Positions 1 through 5,664 of a stretch of 9,878 nucleotides of DNA are shown here, in pieces. The notes under the pieces are model-generated. The model did not search any database, was not told the origin of the DNA, and saw nothing but the letters and a program-made list of their open reading frames with translations. Both the position numbers and the translations under genes were made by a program. Numbering within the stretch: position 1 is the first letter of the stretch; each line of letters begins with the position of its first letter. The stretch comes from JACRBK01 sp964427955 (lineage in GTDB: Bacteria; Chloroflexota; Anaerolineae; Aggregatilineales; Aggregatilineaceae), in NCBI GenBank assembly GCA_964427955.1, contig CAYRWY010000208.1, positions 1 to 9,878 of the forward strand. The letters run 5' to 3'.

Positions 1-805
1 CATACTGGCTGAGCACGCCGCCGTTTTCCTTCAGATCGAACGTGTTTTTGATGTCGGCCACGTTGACCTGCGGCCCGTGCATTCCGAAGACGTCCGGGAC
101 CAGGCCGGTCGCATTCGCCACGCACGCCATTTCGATCTCGGTCTTCGAGCCATCGACGAATTCGATCAGCATTTCCGGGGTCAGGCCGCGCCGCGCCGCT
201 TCTGCCGCCAGGTCTTCCGGCACGGCATCCCGGTTCAGCGGATTATTCTTCCCCTTGCCTGCCGCCACAATCGTCAGGCCCAGCGCGGTCGCGAAATCGT
301 ACAGCTCGTACAGGGCCGAGGGTTCGTCCCCCGCGCCGATGGCATAGATCACGCCGTGCTGGTCCGCAAACCACTTGATCAGCGGGCCAACCGTGATATC
401 CATCTCGACGCTCATCGTGATGAGATGTTTTTTCTGGTAGAGCGTCCGCAGGGTGGAGCGCGCACTGACCTCGGGGTGCCCGGTCGATTCGATCACGGCG
501 TCCAGCGGCGCATCGGTGACCAGCCGGTAATCGGCGGCGGCGACGAAGTGATCGCCTAACCAGGCGCGGTTCACGTCGTCGAGCGTCTCCGCCACGACGA
601 CGCGATCTTTGGGGTGTCCGGCAATGGCATAGCACTCGACCGCCCGGTTGAGGTCGATGTCAGCCGCGATCTGGACGCGCAGGGCGGGCATCAGCGACAC
701 CTGGCTGACGATGTCGGTCCCCATCTGTCCGGCCCCGATCAACCCCACCCGGACGAAACGCCCGGCGACTTCCAGTATTTTCATGTCTTCTGCGAGTGCG
801 AACAT
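1..805 (-). CDS. COG4091-like NAD(P)-dependent oxidoreductase (homoserine dehydrogenase-like), 3' end cut by window
   Basis: I translated 268 codons with no stop; the frame runs off the left edge. The start is the ATG at 803-805, preceded by the purine-rich GAGAGAAG and lying 12 nt after the stop of the dehydrogenase gene, so the two are almost certainly co-transcribed. A second ATG, at 782-784, is possible. A Rossmann nucleotide-binding motif GAGQMG lies at residues 24-29, followed by a homoserine-dehydrogenase-like fold with segments such as DAVIESTGHPEVSA and GAGDEPSALYELYDFA. This layout matches the family annotated as 'predicted homoserine dehydrogenase with C-terminal SAF domain' (COG4091, about 430 residues); the SAF part would lie outside the window. 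It is probably cytoplasmic. Members often sit in sugar or polyol catabolic clusters rather than in threonine synthesis, and the neighbours here agree. Substrate unknown; I do not assign a reaction beyond NAD(P)-linked redox chemistry. Confidence 0.82.
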   Translation of the reverse strand, partial: MFALAEDMKILEVAGRFVRVGLIGAGQMGTDIVSQVSLMPALRVQIAADIDLNRAVECYAIAGHPKDRVVVAETLDDVNRAWLGDHFVAAADYRLVTDAPLDAVIESTGHPEVSARSTLRTLYQKKHLITMSVEMDITVGPLIKWFADQHGVIYAIGAGDEPSALYELYDFATALGLTIVAAGKGKNNPLNRDAVPEDLAAEAARRGLTPEMLIEFVDGSKTEIEMACVANATGLVPDVFGMHGPQVNVADIKNTFDLKENGGVLSQY

Positions 806-817
806 TCGATTCTTCTC

Positions 818-1870
818 TCAGTATGCGGTGTTAGGGGTAAGCACAACTTTCAACTCGGTGGCATTCATCGCGGCGTTGAAGGCGTCCAGCACGCGTTCGA
901 TGGGATACGCCGCCGTGATGATTTTGTCCGCTTCGATCAATCCCCGGTCCAGCAGATCCAGCGCCACCGCGTGCATGTCCGGGTGGTACGAGAAATTGCC
1001 GGTCACGCTGATCTCGTTGTAGTGAATCCGGTTGCTGTCGAGCGGCGTGATCGGATCGTCCTTGGGCAGTCCGCCGAACAACCCCACGCGCCCGCGCTTG
1101 CGCACGACCTCCACGGCCTGCGCCTGGACCGTTTTCACCGGGGCGGCCACGATGGCGGCATCCGCCCCACGTCCGGCGGTCAGGGCGCGCACCTCGGCGA
1201 CGACGTCCTGCGTCAGGTTGTTGAAGACCTTCCAGGTGCCCAAATCGTTGTTCAGAAACATCTCCAGCCGCCCGCCTGTGATGCCGACGATGATCGGCTT
1301 CGCTCCCCGCAGCCGCGCGATCTGGGCATGGAGCGCCCCGATTGGCCCATCCCCGAAGATGACGACGACTTCGCCGGGCTGGATATTCAGCGTTTGCTGG
1401 GCAAATAGCACCGAGGAGGCCGGTTCGGCCAGCGCCGACCGCACGTCCGACAGGCTGTCCGGGATGCGGTGCACGATCCCCCGCCGGAGAATGGCTTCGG
1501 GGAGCTGCATGTAATCCGCCAACCCGCCGGGATAGTCGAGGCCCAACAGCTTCCACTCTTCGCACAGGTTGAAGTAGGCGTGCTGGCAGTAGTAGCACCG
1601 GTGGCACGACACATCCGCCGCCACGGCCAACCGGTCGCCGACGTGGTAATCCGGCACGTCGCGGCCTACTTCGGCGACCACGCCCGAAATCTCGTGACCG
1701 AGGATCTGCCACTCGCGGTCGGAGCGCAGCCCGTGCTTGTAGGCGCGCAGATCGCCGCCGCAGATGCCGCACACGGTGACCTTGAGGATCAGGCCATCGA
1801 CGGGCAGTTCAGGGTAGGGCATATCCTCACAGGCGACGCGGCCTGGCCCACGATAGACGACCGCTTTCAC
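818..1870 (-). CDS. Zinc-dependent medium-chain alcohol/polyol dehydrogenase (sorbitol/threonine dehydrogenase type)
   Basis: The product is 350 residues, the usual length for this family of cytoplasmic NAD(P)-linked alcohol dehydrogenases. Catalytic zinc ligands are visible as C37 (in CGICGGD), H59-E60 (GHE) and probably E149 (ALAEPAS). Structural zinc ligands are C89, C92, C95 and C103. The Rossmann loop is GDGPIG at 173-178. At the end of the second strand (around 195-201, VGITGGR) the acidic residue that usually selects NAD is missing, so NADP use is possible. The ATG at 1868-1870 overlaps the TGA of the SIS gene by 4 nt, with AAAGGA upstream as ribosome binding site, so expression is translationally coupled. 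Pairing with a sugar isomerase-like protein and a second dehydrogenase suggests oxidation of a polyol or a sugar hydroxyl in one catabolic route. The specific substrate cannot be read from sequence. Confidence 0.9.
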   Translation of the reverse strand: MKAVVYRGPGRVACEDMPYPELPVDGLILKVTVCGICGGDLRAYKHGLRSDREWQILGHEISGVVAEVGRDVPDYHVGDRLAVAADVSCHRCYYCQHAYFNLCEEWKLLGLDYPGGLADYMQLPEAILRRGIVHRIPDSLSDVRSALAEPASSVLFAQQTLNIQPGEVVVIFGDGPIGALHAQIARLRGAKPIIVGITGGRLEMFLNNDLGTWKVFNNLTQDVVAEVRALTAGRGADAAIVAAPVKTVQAQAVEVVRKRGRVGLFGGLPKDDPITPLDSNRIHYNEISVTGNFSYHPDMHAVALDLLDRGLIEADKIITAAYPIERVLDAFNAAMNATELKVVLTPNTAY

Positions 1871-2484
1871 GGGGTGCTGTCCTTTCTGTCAGAGGCCAGC
1901 TTCAAGCCTACGGCGCCGCCGGGATGGGTTTGGCCGAAAGACTCCTGCGTGTAGCCGCGCAGGTGGAGCAGCACCACGCACAGGGCGTCCGCCATCGCGC
2001 AGACTGTCAGCGAACTCCCGGTCGCGATCATGCCGTAGGGGTCCACGTCCGCCGCCGCCTGGATCGGTAGGACTACGTCGCTCAGTTTTCCCAACGTGGA
2101 CTCGGGCTTTTCGGTGAACGCGACCAGTTGCGCGCCGCGCTTTTTAGCGATCTTGGCCAAGAAATTGACTTCGGTGGTCTCGCCACCTTTGGAGATCAGG
2201 ATCAGCACATCGCGGTCGGTGACCGCGCCGGAGAGGCCATGCTGGCTGTCGCCGGGGTGAATAAACAATGCAGGGGTCCCGCAGCACGACAGCAAATGCG
2301 CCAGGCGCGCGCCCACCGGGTGAGACGTGCCTGATCCGGCGACCAGCACATGACCCTGGCAGTTCAGCAGCAGGTGCGCCACCTGGCTGAAGCGGTCGTC
2401 GAGTTGGTGGGTCAGGGCGGCGACGCTGGCGCTTTCTTGTTCGATTACGGTGCGAGCTATCGCGACGATGTCATCAGTCAACAC
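1867..2484 (-). CDS. SIS-domain phosphosugar isomerase-like protein (KdsD/GutQ-like, no CBS domains)
   Basis: With a GTG start at 2482-2484 the product has 205 residues. An AAAGAAG ribosome-binding-like sequence lies 6 nt before this GTG. The frame stays open to a TTG at 2518-2520, but that codon has no ribosome binding site and its extra 12 residues look non-homologous; no in-frame ATG exists near the start. The single SIS domain spans about residues 41-183, with GSGTSH at 50-55, HPGDSQHG ending near H82, SKGGETTE with E102, and THPGGAVG with H187. The C-terminal motif and the length before the first GxG resemble arabinose-5-phosphate isomerases (KdsD/GutQ), but the chain stops just after that motif, so the two CBS domains of the long forms are absent. 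The lysine of the GKSG motif in KdsD is threonine here (T53). The family isomerises or binds phosphosugars in the cytoplasm. It is the first gene of the SIS-dehydrogenase-COG4091 operon. Confidence 0.82.
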   Translation of the reverse strand: MLTDDIVAIARTVIEQESASVAALTHQLDDRFSQVAHLLLNCQGHVLVAGSGTSHPVGARLAHLLSCCGTPALFIHPGDSQHGLSGAVTDRDVLILISKGGETTEVNFLAKIAKKRGAQLVAFTEKPESTLGKLSDVVLPIQAAADVDPYGMIATGSSLTVCAMADALCVVLLHLRGYTQESFGQTHPGGAVGLKLASDRKDSTP

Positions 2485-2513
2485 AAGCAGCTTCTTTCGT
2501 GATAGTGAGCATT

Positions 2514-2586
2514 TGTTCAATAATGATTTTTTGATCGATCTATGAACATCGTATGCTATTCCTGAGATTTTGTCAACAGGTGAACA
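2514..2586. promoter_or_regulatory. Putative SorC-type operator half-sites around the promoter
   Basis: Three copies of one hexamer lie in this gap: TGTTCA at 2514-2519 on the plus strand, and its complement TGAACA at 2543-2548 and 2581-2586. The last two are direct repeats 38 nt apart that bracket the promoter; the first is inverted relative to them, 29 nt away. The 2514 site reads ATTGAACAAAT on the minus strand, close to the half of the Bacillus DeoR operator as I remember it (DeoR is a SorC-type protein). The hexamer also occurs inside coding genes of this window, so the claim rests on clustering and position. Binding is inference. Confidence 0.45.
2548..2576 (-). promoter_or_regulatory. 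Sigma-70-type promoter of the SIS/dehydrogenase operon
   Basis: Read on the minus strand, a perfect -35 box TTGACA (2571-2576) is followed by a 17-nt spacer and a -10 box TACGAT (2548-2553, 4 of 6 consensus). Transcription would begin near 2541, giving a leader of about 57 nt to the proposed GTG at 2484. Two TGTTCA half-sites flank the promoter: one ends just upstream of the -35 box, the other overlaps the last base of the -10 box and the start site. That placement suits repression by the SorC-family regulators encoded next door. The start site is inferred, not seen. Confidence 0.7.
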
Positions 2587-2684
2587 ATTGTGTTTTTATT
2601 GACTTGTGTTGCTGAAACGTGATCATTCCAACTCTAGGAGACACGTGCCGAAGAGGGGTGTTTGTAACTGGGAGAAACGGACCT

Positions 2685-3647
2685 CTAGCGTGGAGCGAGG
2701 AGCTGTTGCGCCAGGGCGTGATCGGTGATCAGCACGTCGATCCAGTGCCCTGCCAGCGCCCCGTAGACGGCCCTCAGCTTTTCCACGCCGCCTGCCACGC
2801 CGACGACGCGCCCGATCGCGCGTAGTTGGTCGTGATCGATCCCGATCACCAGTTCGTCCAGTTCCGATTGGATCGGCTGGCCGGACGCGTCAAAGAAGCG
2901 CAGGCCGATGTCGCCGACCGCGCCGAGGGCGAGCAGCTCGTCCAGTTGGTGGGGCGTGATGATCGTGCCGTCGCGGATGACGACCGAGGTCGGGCAGGGG
3001 ATGCCGATCCCGACGTAGGCCACCGCGATATTGGGAAACGAGGCGAAGGCGGCCTGCACGTGGCTGTCGGAGAGCAGGGCGTGTTTGATCTGCTGGTTGC
3101 TGACCACCCCTGGGGCGGGAATCAGGGTCAGCCGGGCGTTGAGCAGGCGCGCGATCCGGCGGCAGAGGTCGGTAGCGTGGACCTCGGCTTCGGGTGCCCC
3201 CAGTCCGCCCAGGAGCTGCACGATCTGCACGTTTTCGACTTCTACCGGGCGCAGGGCGTTGACCATCGCGTTCAGGGTCGATCCCCACGATAGGCCGATC
3301 ACGTCTCCCGGTTCCAGCGTGCGCAGTAAGTAGTTGGCTGCCGCCTGGCCCAGTTCGTGCGCCACGCCTTCCGGCGACGCCGAGTTTTCGGCTTCGACCA
3401 CGATGGCTTCCCGCAGCCCGAACTGGTTTTCGAGGGCCTGTTCCAATTCGGCGTAGCTGCCGGGGGGCGAAAAGATAGTGATCTGGATGATCCCCTCGTC
3501 TTCGGCGCGTTGGAGCAGCCGCGAAATCTTGGGGCGTGACAGGCGCAGCCGTTCCGAGATTTCCTGCTGGGTCAGCTTTTGTTCGTAATACAATTTGCTG
3601 ATCTTGCTCAACAGGCGGAGGTCTACCGGATCGGATTTTCTGGGCAT
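2685..3647 (-). CDS. SorC-family transcriptional regulator, copy 1 (downstream paralogue)
   Basis: The product is 320 residues, typical of SorC/DeoR-type regulators: an N-terminal helix-turn-helix at about 26-47 (LTQQEISERLRLSRPKISRL) joined to a SorC sugar-binding domain from about 60 to the end. The start is the ATG at 3645-3647 with GGAGG 6 nt upstream, 15 nt after the stop of the paralogous regulator, so both lie on one transcript. Known family members bind phosphorylated sugars or related metabolites and regulate nearby sugar operons. Residues 118-124 are GLSWGST, an effector-domain loop that differs from its paralogue (GIFWGVT). LCRR, LIPAPG and DSHVQ are shared. By hand alignment the two proteins are about 60% identical overall but 45 of the first 50 residues match. 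It probably controls the SIS operon and perhaps the transporter; the ligand is unknown. Confidence 0.92.
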   Translation of the reverse strand: MPRKSDPVDLRLLSKISKLYYEQKLTQQEISERLRLSRPKISRLLQRAEDEGIIQITIFSPPGSYAELEQALENQFGLREAIVVEAENSASPEGVAHELGQAAANYLLRTLEPGDVIGLSWGSTLNAMVNALRPVEVENVQIVQLLGGLGAPEAEVHATDLCRRIARLLNARLTLIPAPGVVSNQQIKHALLSDSHVQAAFASFPNIAVAYVGIGIPCPTSVVIRDGTIITPHQLDELLALGAVGDIGLRFFDASGQPIQSELDELVIGIDHDQLRAIGRVVGVAGGVEKLRAVYGALAGHWIDVLITDHALAQQLLAPR

Positions 3648-3662
3648 CTACGCCTCCTCACG

Positions 3663-4625
3663 TCAGTCGAGGGTCTGGAGCAAGCGTTCCGCCAGCGCGT
3701 GATCGGTAATCAGCACGTCGATCAACCGGCCTCGCAGCGCGGCGCGGACGACGTCCTCTTTTTGAGCGCCGCCCGCCATCCCGACGACGCGCTTGATCTG
3801 CTTGAGTTCGTCGAGTTGGATGCCGATCACCCGGTCGTCTACCTCCGAGGCGATGGCCTGCCCGTCCGCCCCAAAGAAGCGCAGGGCCGTTTCGCCCACC
3901 GCGCCCAGGCCGCGCAGATATTCCAGTTCAGCCTGGCTCAAGATGTGGTTCTGCATGATGAACGACGTGGGCGAGGCCGAGCCGATGCCGATGAACGCCA
4001 GGTTGATCTGGCTGAACATCTGGAAGGCGTGTTGGACGTGGCTGTCGGCCAGCAGCACCTTCTTGACGCCGGGATGATCGACCAGTCCCGGCGCGGGGAT
4101 GAGCGTGAGTTTGCTGTCGAGCAGGCGCGACATCCTCCGGCACAGGTCGGTGGCGTGCTCCTCGGCTTCGGGTGGACCCAGCCCGCCGATCATCTGGACG
4201 ACGTGAACGTCGTGGGCCTGGCAGGGTTGCAGCGTGCTGATCATGGCATTCAGGGTGACTCCCCAGAAAATGCCGATGATGTCGCCATCCTGGATCGTGT
4301 TCTGCAAGTACCCCGCGGCTGCCATCCCGATCTGTTTGGAGACGGCTTCCTGTGATTCGGCGTTGGACACTTCGATCACCACGGCTTCCTGCAAGCCGAA
4401 GCGCGTCTCCAACTGCTGCTCCAGGTGAGCAAAGCTGCCCGGCGGCGACAGGACGCTGATCTGGACGATGCCCTCATCCTCCGCCTGCTGCAACAGCCGG
4501 GAGACTTTAGGACGAGACAGGCGCAGCCGTTCGGAAATTTCCTGCTGAGTCAGCTTTTGCTCGTAGTAGAGCTTGCTGACTTTGCTCAACAGTCTCAGAT
4601 CGACGGGGTTCGCTTTGCGAGGCAA
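3663..4625 (-). CDS. SorC-family transcriptional regulator, copy 2 (promoter-proximal paralogue)
   Basis: The product is 320 residues with the same architecture as its neighbour: helix-turn-helix at about 26-47, then a SorC effector domain. The start codon is TTG at 4623-4625, supported by AGAGG 5 nt upstream and by exact alignment of its MPRK N-terminus with the ATG-started paralogue; no ATG start fits. The effector domain carries GIFWGVT at 118-124 where the paralogue has GLSWGST, so hydroxyl-bearing serines are replaced by Phe and Val, which suggests a different ligand. A near-consensus promoter precedes the gene, and a TGTTCA dyad lies between the expected transcription start and the ribosome binding site, so self-regulation is likely. 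It is first in a two-gene regulator transcript. The DNA-binding region differs from the paralogue mostly by silent changes, so the duplication is old and the protein sequence is conserved. Confidence 0.92.
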   Translation of the reverse strand: MPRKANPVDLRLLSKVSKLYYEQKLTQQEISERLRLSRPKVSRLLQQAEDEGIVQISVLSPPGSFAHLEQQLETRFGLQEAVVIEVSNAESQEAVSKQIGMAAAGYLQNTIQDGDIIGIFWGVTLNAMISTLQPCQAHDVHVVQMIGGLGPPEAEEHATDLCRRMSRLLDSKLTLIPAPGLVDHPGVKKVLLADSHVQHAFQMFSQINLAFIGIGSASPTSFIMQNHILSQAELEYLRGLGAVGETALRFFGADGQAIASEVDDRVIGIQLDELKQIKRVVGMAGGAQKEDVVRAALRGRLIDVLITDHALAERLLQTLD

Positions 4626-4645
4626 AATAACCTCTTTTTGTCAAA

Positions 4646-4661
4646 TGTTCAACCGTGAAAA
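4646..4661. promoter_or_regulatory. Putative operator dyad in the regulator leader
   Basis: The plus strand reads TGTTCAACCGTGAAAA, an imperfect dyad in which TTCA and TGAA are separated by 4 nt. It lies about 5-20 nt downstream of the predicted transcription start of the regulator pair. The left half is identical to the TGTTCAA found at 2514-2520 before the SIS gene, so one regulator type could act at both promoters and control its own synthesis. Functional binding is inferred. Confidence 0.45.
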
Positions 4662-4672
4662 TATTCTCATTT

Positions 4673-4701
4673 ATCATACGCTGGATCTCTGCGGCTGTCA
4701 A
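4673..4701 (-). promoter_or_regulatory. Sigma-70-type promoter of the SorC regulator pair
   Basis: On the minus strand TTGACA (4696-4701) is followed by exactly 17 nt and then TATGAT (4673-4678, 5 of 6 consensus). The predicted start is near 4666, giving a leader of about 41 nt to the TTG start codon at 4625. The promoter begins just after the hairpin that ends the transporter operon, so the regulators are set up for separate transcription. Position and consensus match make this the strongest promoter in the window. Confidence 0.75.
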
Positions 4702-4716
4702 TCGGCGCGAAAATGA

Positions 4717-4747
4717 AATGAACCAGCCCACCTGCGGCTGGTTCATT
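4717..4747 (-). terminator. Intrinsic-terminator-like hairpin after the ABC transporter operon
   Basis: A perfect 12-bp stem (4717-4728 pairing with 4736-4747) encloses a 7-nt loop. On the minus strand, the direction of the transporter genes, the stem is followed by TTCATTTTCG, a modest T-rich stretch. It begins 27 nt after the stop codon of the last permease gene and just before the promoter of the regulators, which is the expected place for a terminator. The T run is interrupted, so termination may be incomplete. Confidence 0.75.
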
Positions 4748-4774
4748 GGCATGGAAGTCAGGAGGACCGTTCGG

Positions 4775-5662
4775 CTAGCCCTTGAGACCCGACAGCGTGA
4801 AGCCGCGCACCACCCAGCGTTGCAGCGACAGGTAGACGAGCAGCATGGGCATGACGATCAAGACCGACGCGGCCATTTGCAGTCCCAGGTTGGACGTGTG
4901 CTGGTCGTTATACCAGGTGAGGATGACGGGCAGCGTGCGTACATCGACATCCTGCAAGACGATCAGCGGCCACAGGTAGGCGTTCCAGTTCGACATGAAC
5001 ACCAGCAGGGCATAGGTCGCCAGCACCGGTCCCAACTGGGGCAGCACGATCCGCCGGTAGATGCCCCACTCGGTCGCCCCATCGATCCGGGCGGCGTCCA
5101 ACAGTTCGTCGGGGATGCTCTGGCAGAACTGGCGGATCAGGAAGATGCCGAACGCATCGAACCAGCTCAGCGCCACCAGCCCCAACAGCTTGTTCGTCAG
5201 GTCGAATTTCACCAGGATGAGATAGGCCGGGATCATAGTGGCCTGGAACGGAATCATCATGGTCGCCAAAACGTAGCCAAACAGCAGACGCTTATACTTG
5301 AAGTGGTGTTTGGCGAAGACGTACCCCCAGAGCGAGCTGGTGAAGACGTGGATGATCACGTTGCTGAGGGCGACGAAGCCGCTGTTGAAATAGAAACGCG
5401 TCAGCGGCAGGTCCTTGTCTTTGAGAATGGTGTCGTAGTTTTGGGTCGTGAAATCACGCGGGAGGAAGCTCTGCTTGGTGGCGTCGATGATCTCGGCGTG
5501 AGTCTTGAACGAGGCCAGGATCGTCCACACGAACGGCGTCACCGTCAGCATGGCCCCGGCCACCAGGAACAGGTAAATCGGCGCTTTGCGCAGCATTCGC
5601 CGGAGGATTTTGTAACGCACGGAGATCGCAGGTTGAGCGGCAGGGAAGGTGATCTCGGCCAT
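4775..5662 (-). CDS. Carbohydrate ABC transporter inner-membrane permease (MalG/UgpE type, CUT1)
   Basis: The product is 295 residues, standard for this permease class. Hydrophobic segments are visible at about 29-51, 93-116, 127-150, 158-178, 211-235 and 263-283, giving six membrane spans. The cytoplasmic EAA loop that docks on the ATPase is at about 186-208 (ELLDAARIDGATEWGIYRRI, followed by VLP), and the C-terminus ends in the RGFTLSGLKG typical of MalG-like proteins. The ATG at 5660-5662 follows the TAG of the partner permease by 2 nt, so the two are translationally coupled and form a heterodimer. No ATP-binding subunit is encoded here; CUT1 systems commonly use a shared MsmX/MalK-type ATPase from another locus. 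It is the last gene of the transporter transcript and is followed by a terminator-like hairpin. The sugar carried is unknown. Confidence 0.93.
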   Translation of the reverse strand: MAEITFPAAQPAISVRYKILRRMLRKAPIYLFLVAGAMLTVTPFVWTILASFKTHAEIIDATKQSFLPRDFTTQNYDTILKDKDLPLTRFYFNSGFVALSNVIIHVFTSSLWGYVFAKHHFKYKRLLFGYVLATMMIPFQATMIPAYLILVKFDLTNKLLGLVALSWFDAFGIFLIRQFCQSIPDELLDAARIDGATEWGIYRRIVLPQLGPVLATYALLVFMSNWNAYLWPLIVLQDVDVRTLPVILTWYNDQHTSNLGLQMAASVLIVMPMLLVYLSLQRWVVRGFTLSGLKG

Positions 5663-5664
5663 CG

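Larger units (their letters stand above)
2485..2684. other. Regulatory intergenic region between the regulator pair and the SIS operon
   Basis: These 200 bases contain no credible gene. They are clearly more A+T-rich than the surrounding genes over about 2515-2630 and hold the promoter and half-sites described separately. The remaining part, 2590-2684, lies directly downstream of the second regulator gene; I looked for a stem followed by T residues on the minus strand and found none convincing. Read-through from the regulators into the SIS operon therefore cannot be excluded. Confidence 0.6.

Noticed and set aside
243..635. Minus-strand frame inside the COG4091 gene
   Set aside because: Very arginine-rich out-of-frame translation; the correct frame has the Rossmann motif and runs through without stops.
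614..1408. Plus-strand frame opposite the dehydrogenase and COG4091 genes
   Set aside because: It spans the boundary of two well-supported minus-strand genes, has no ribosome binding site of note and no recognisable motif.
2531..2540. GATCGATC palindrome near the SIS promoter as operator
   Set aside because: It is short, and it is not repeated at the regulator promoter, unlike TGTTCA.
2590..2684. Terminator after the second regulator
   Set aside because: I found only weak AGAGG/CCTCT pairing with a long loop and no T run on the minus strand.
2685..4625. Regulator pair as an assembly artefact or very recent duplication
   Set aside because: The copies differ at many silent sites and at about 40% of residues overall, so they are old paralogues.
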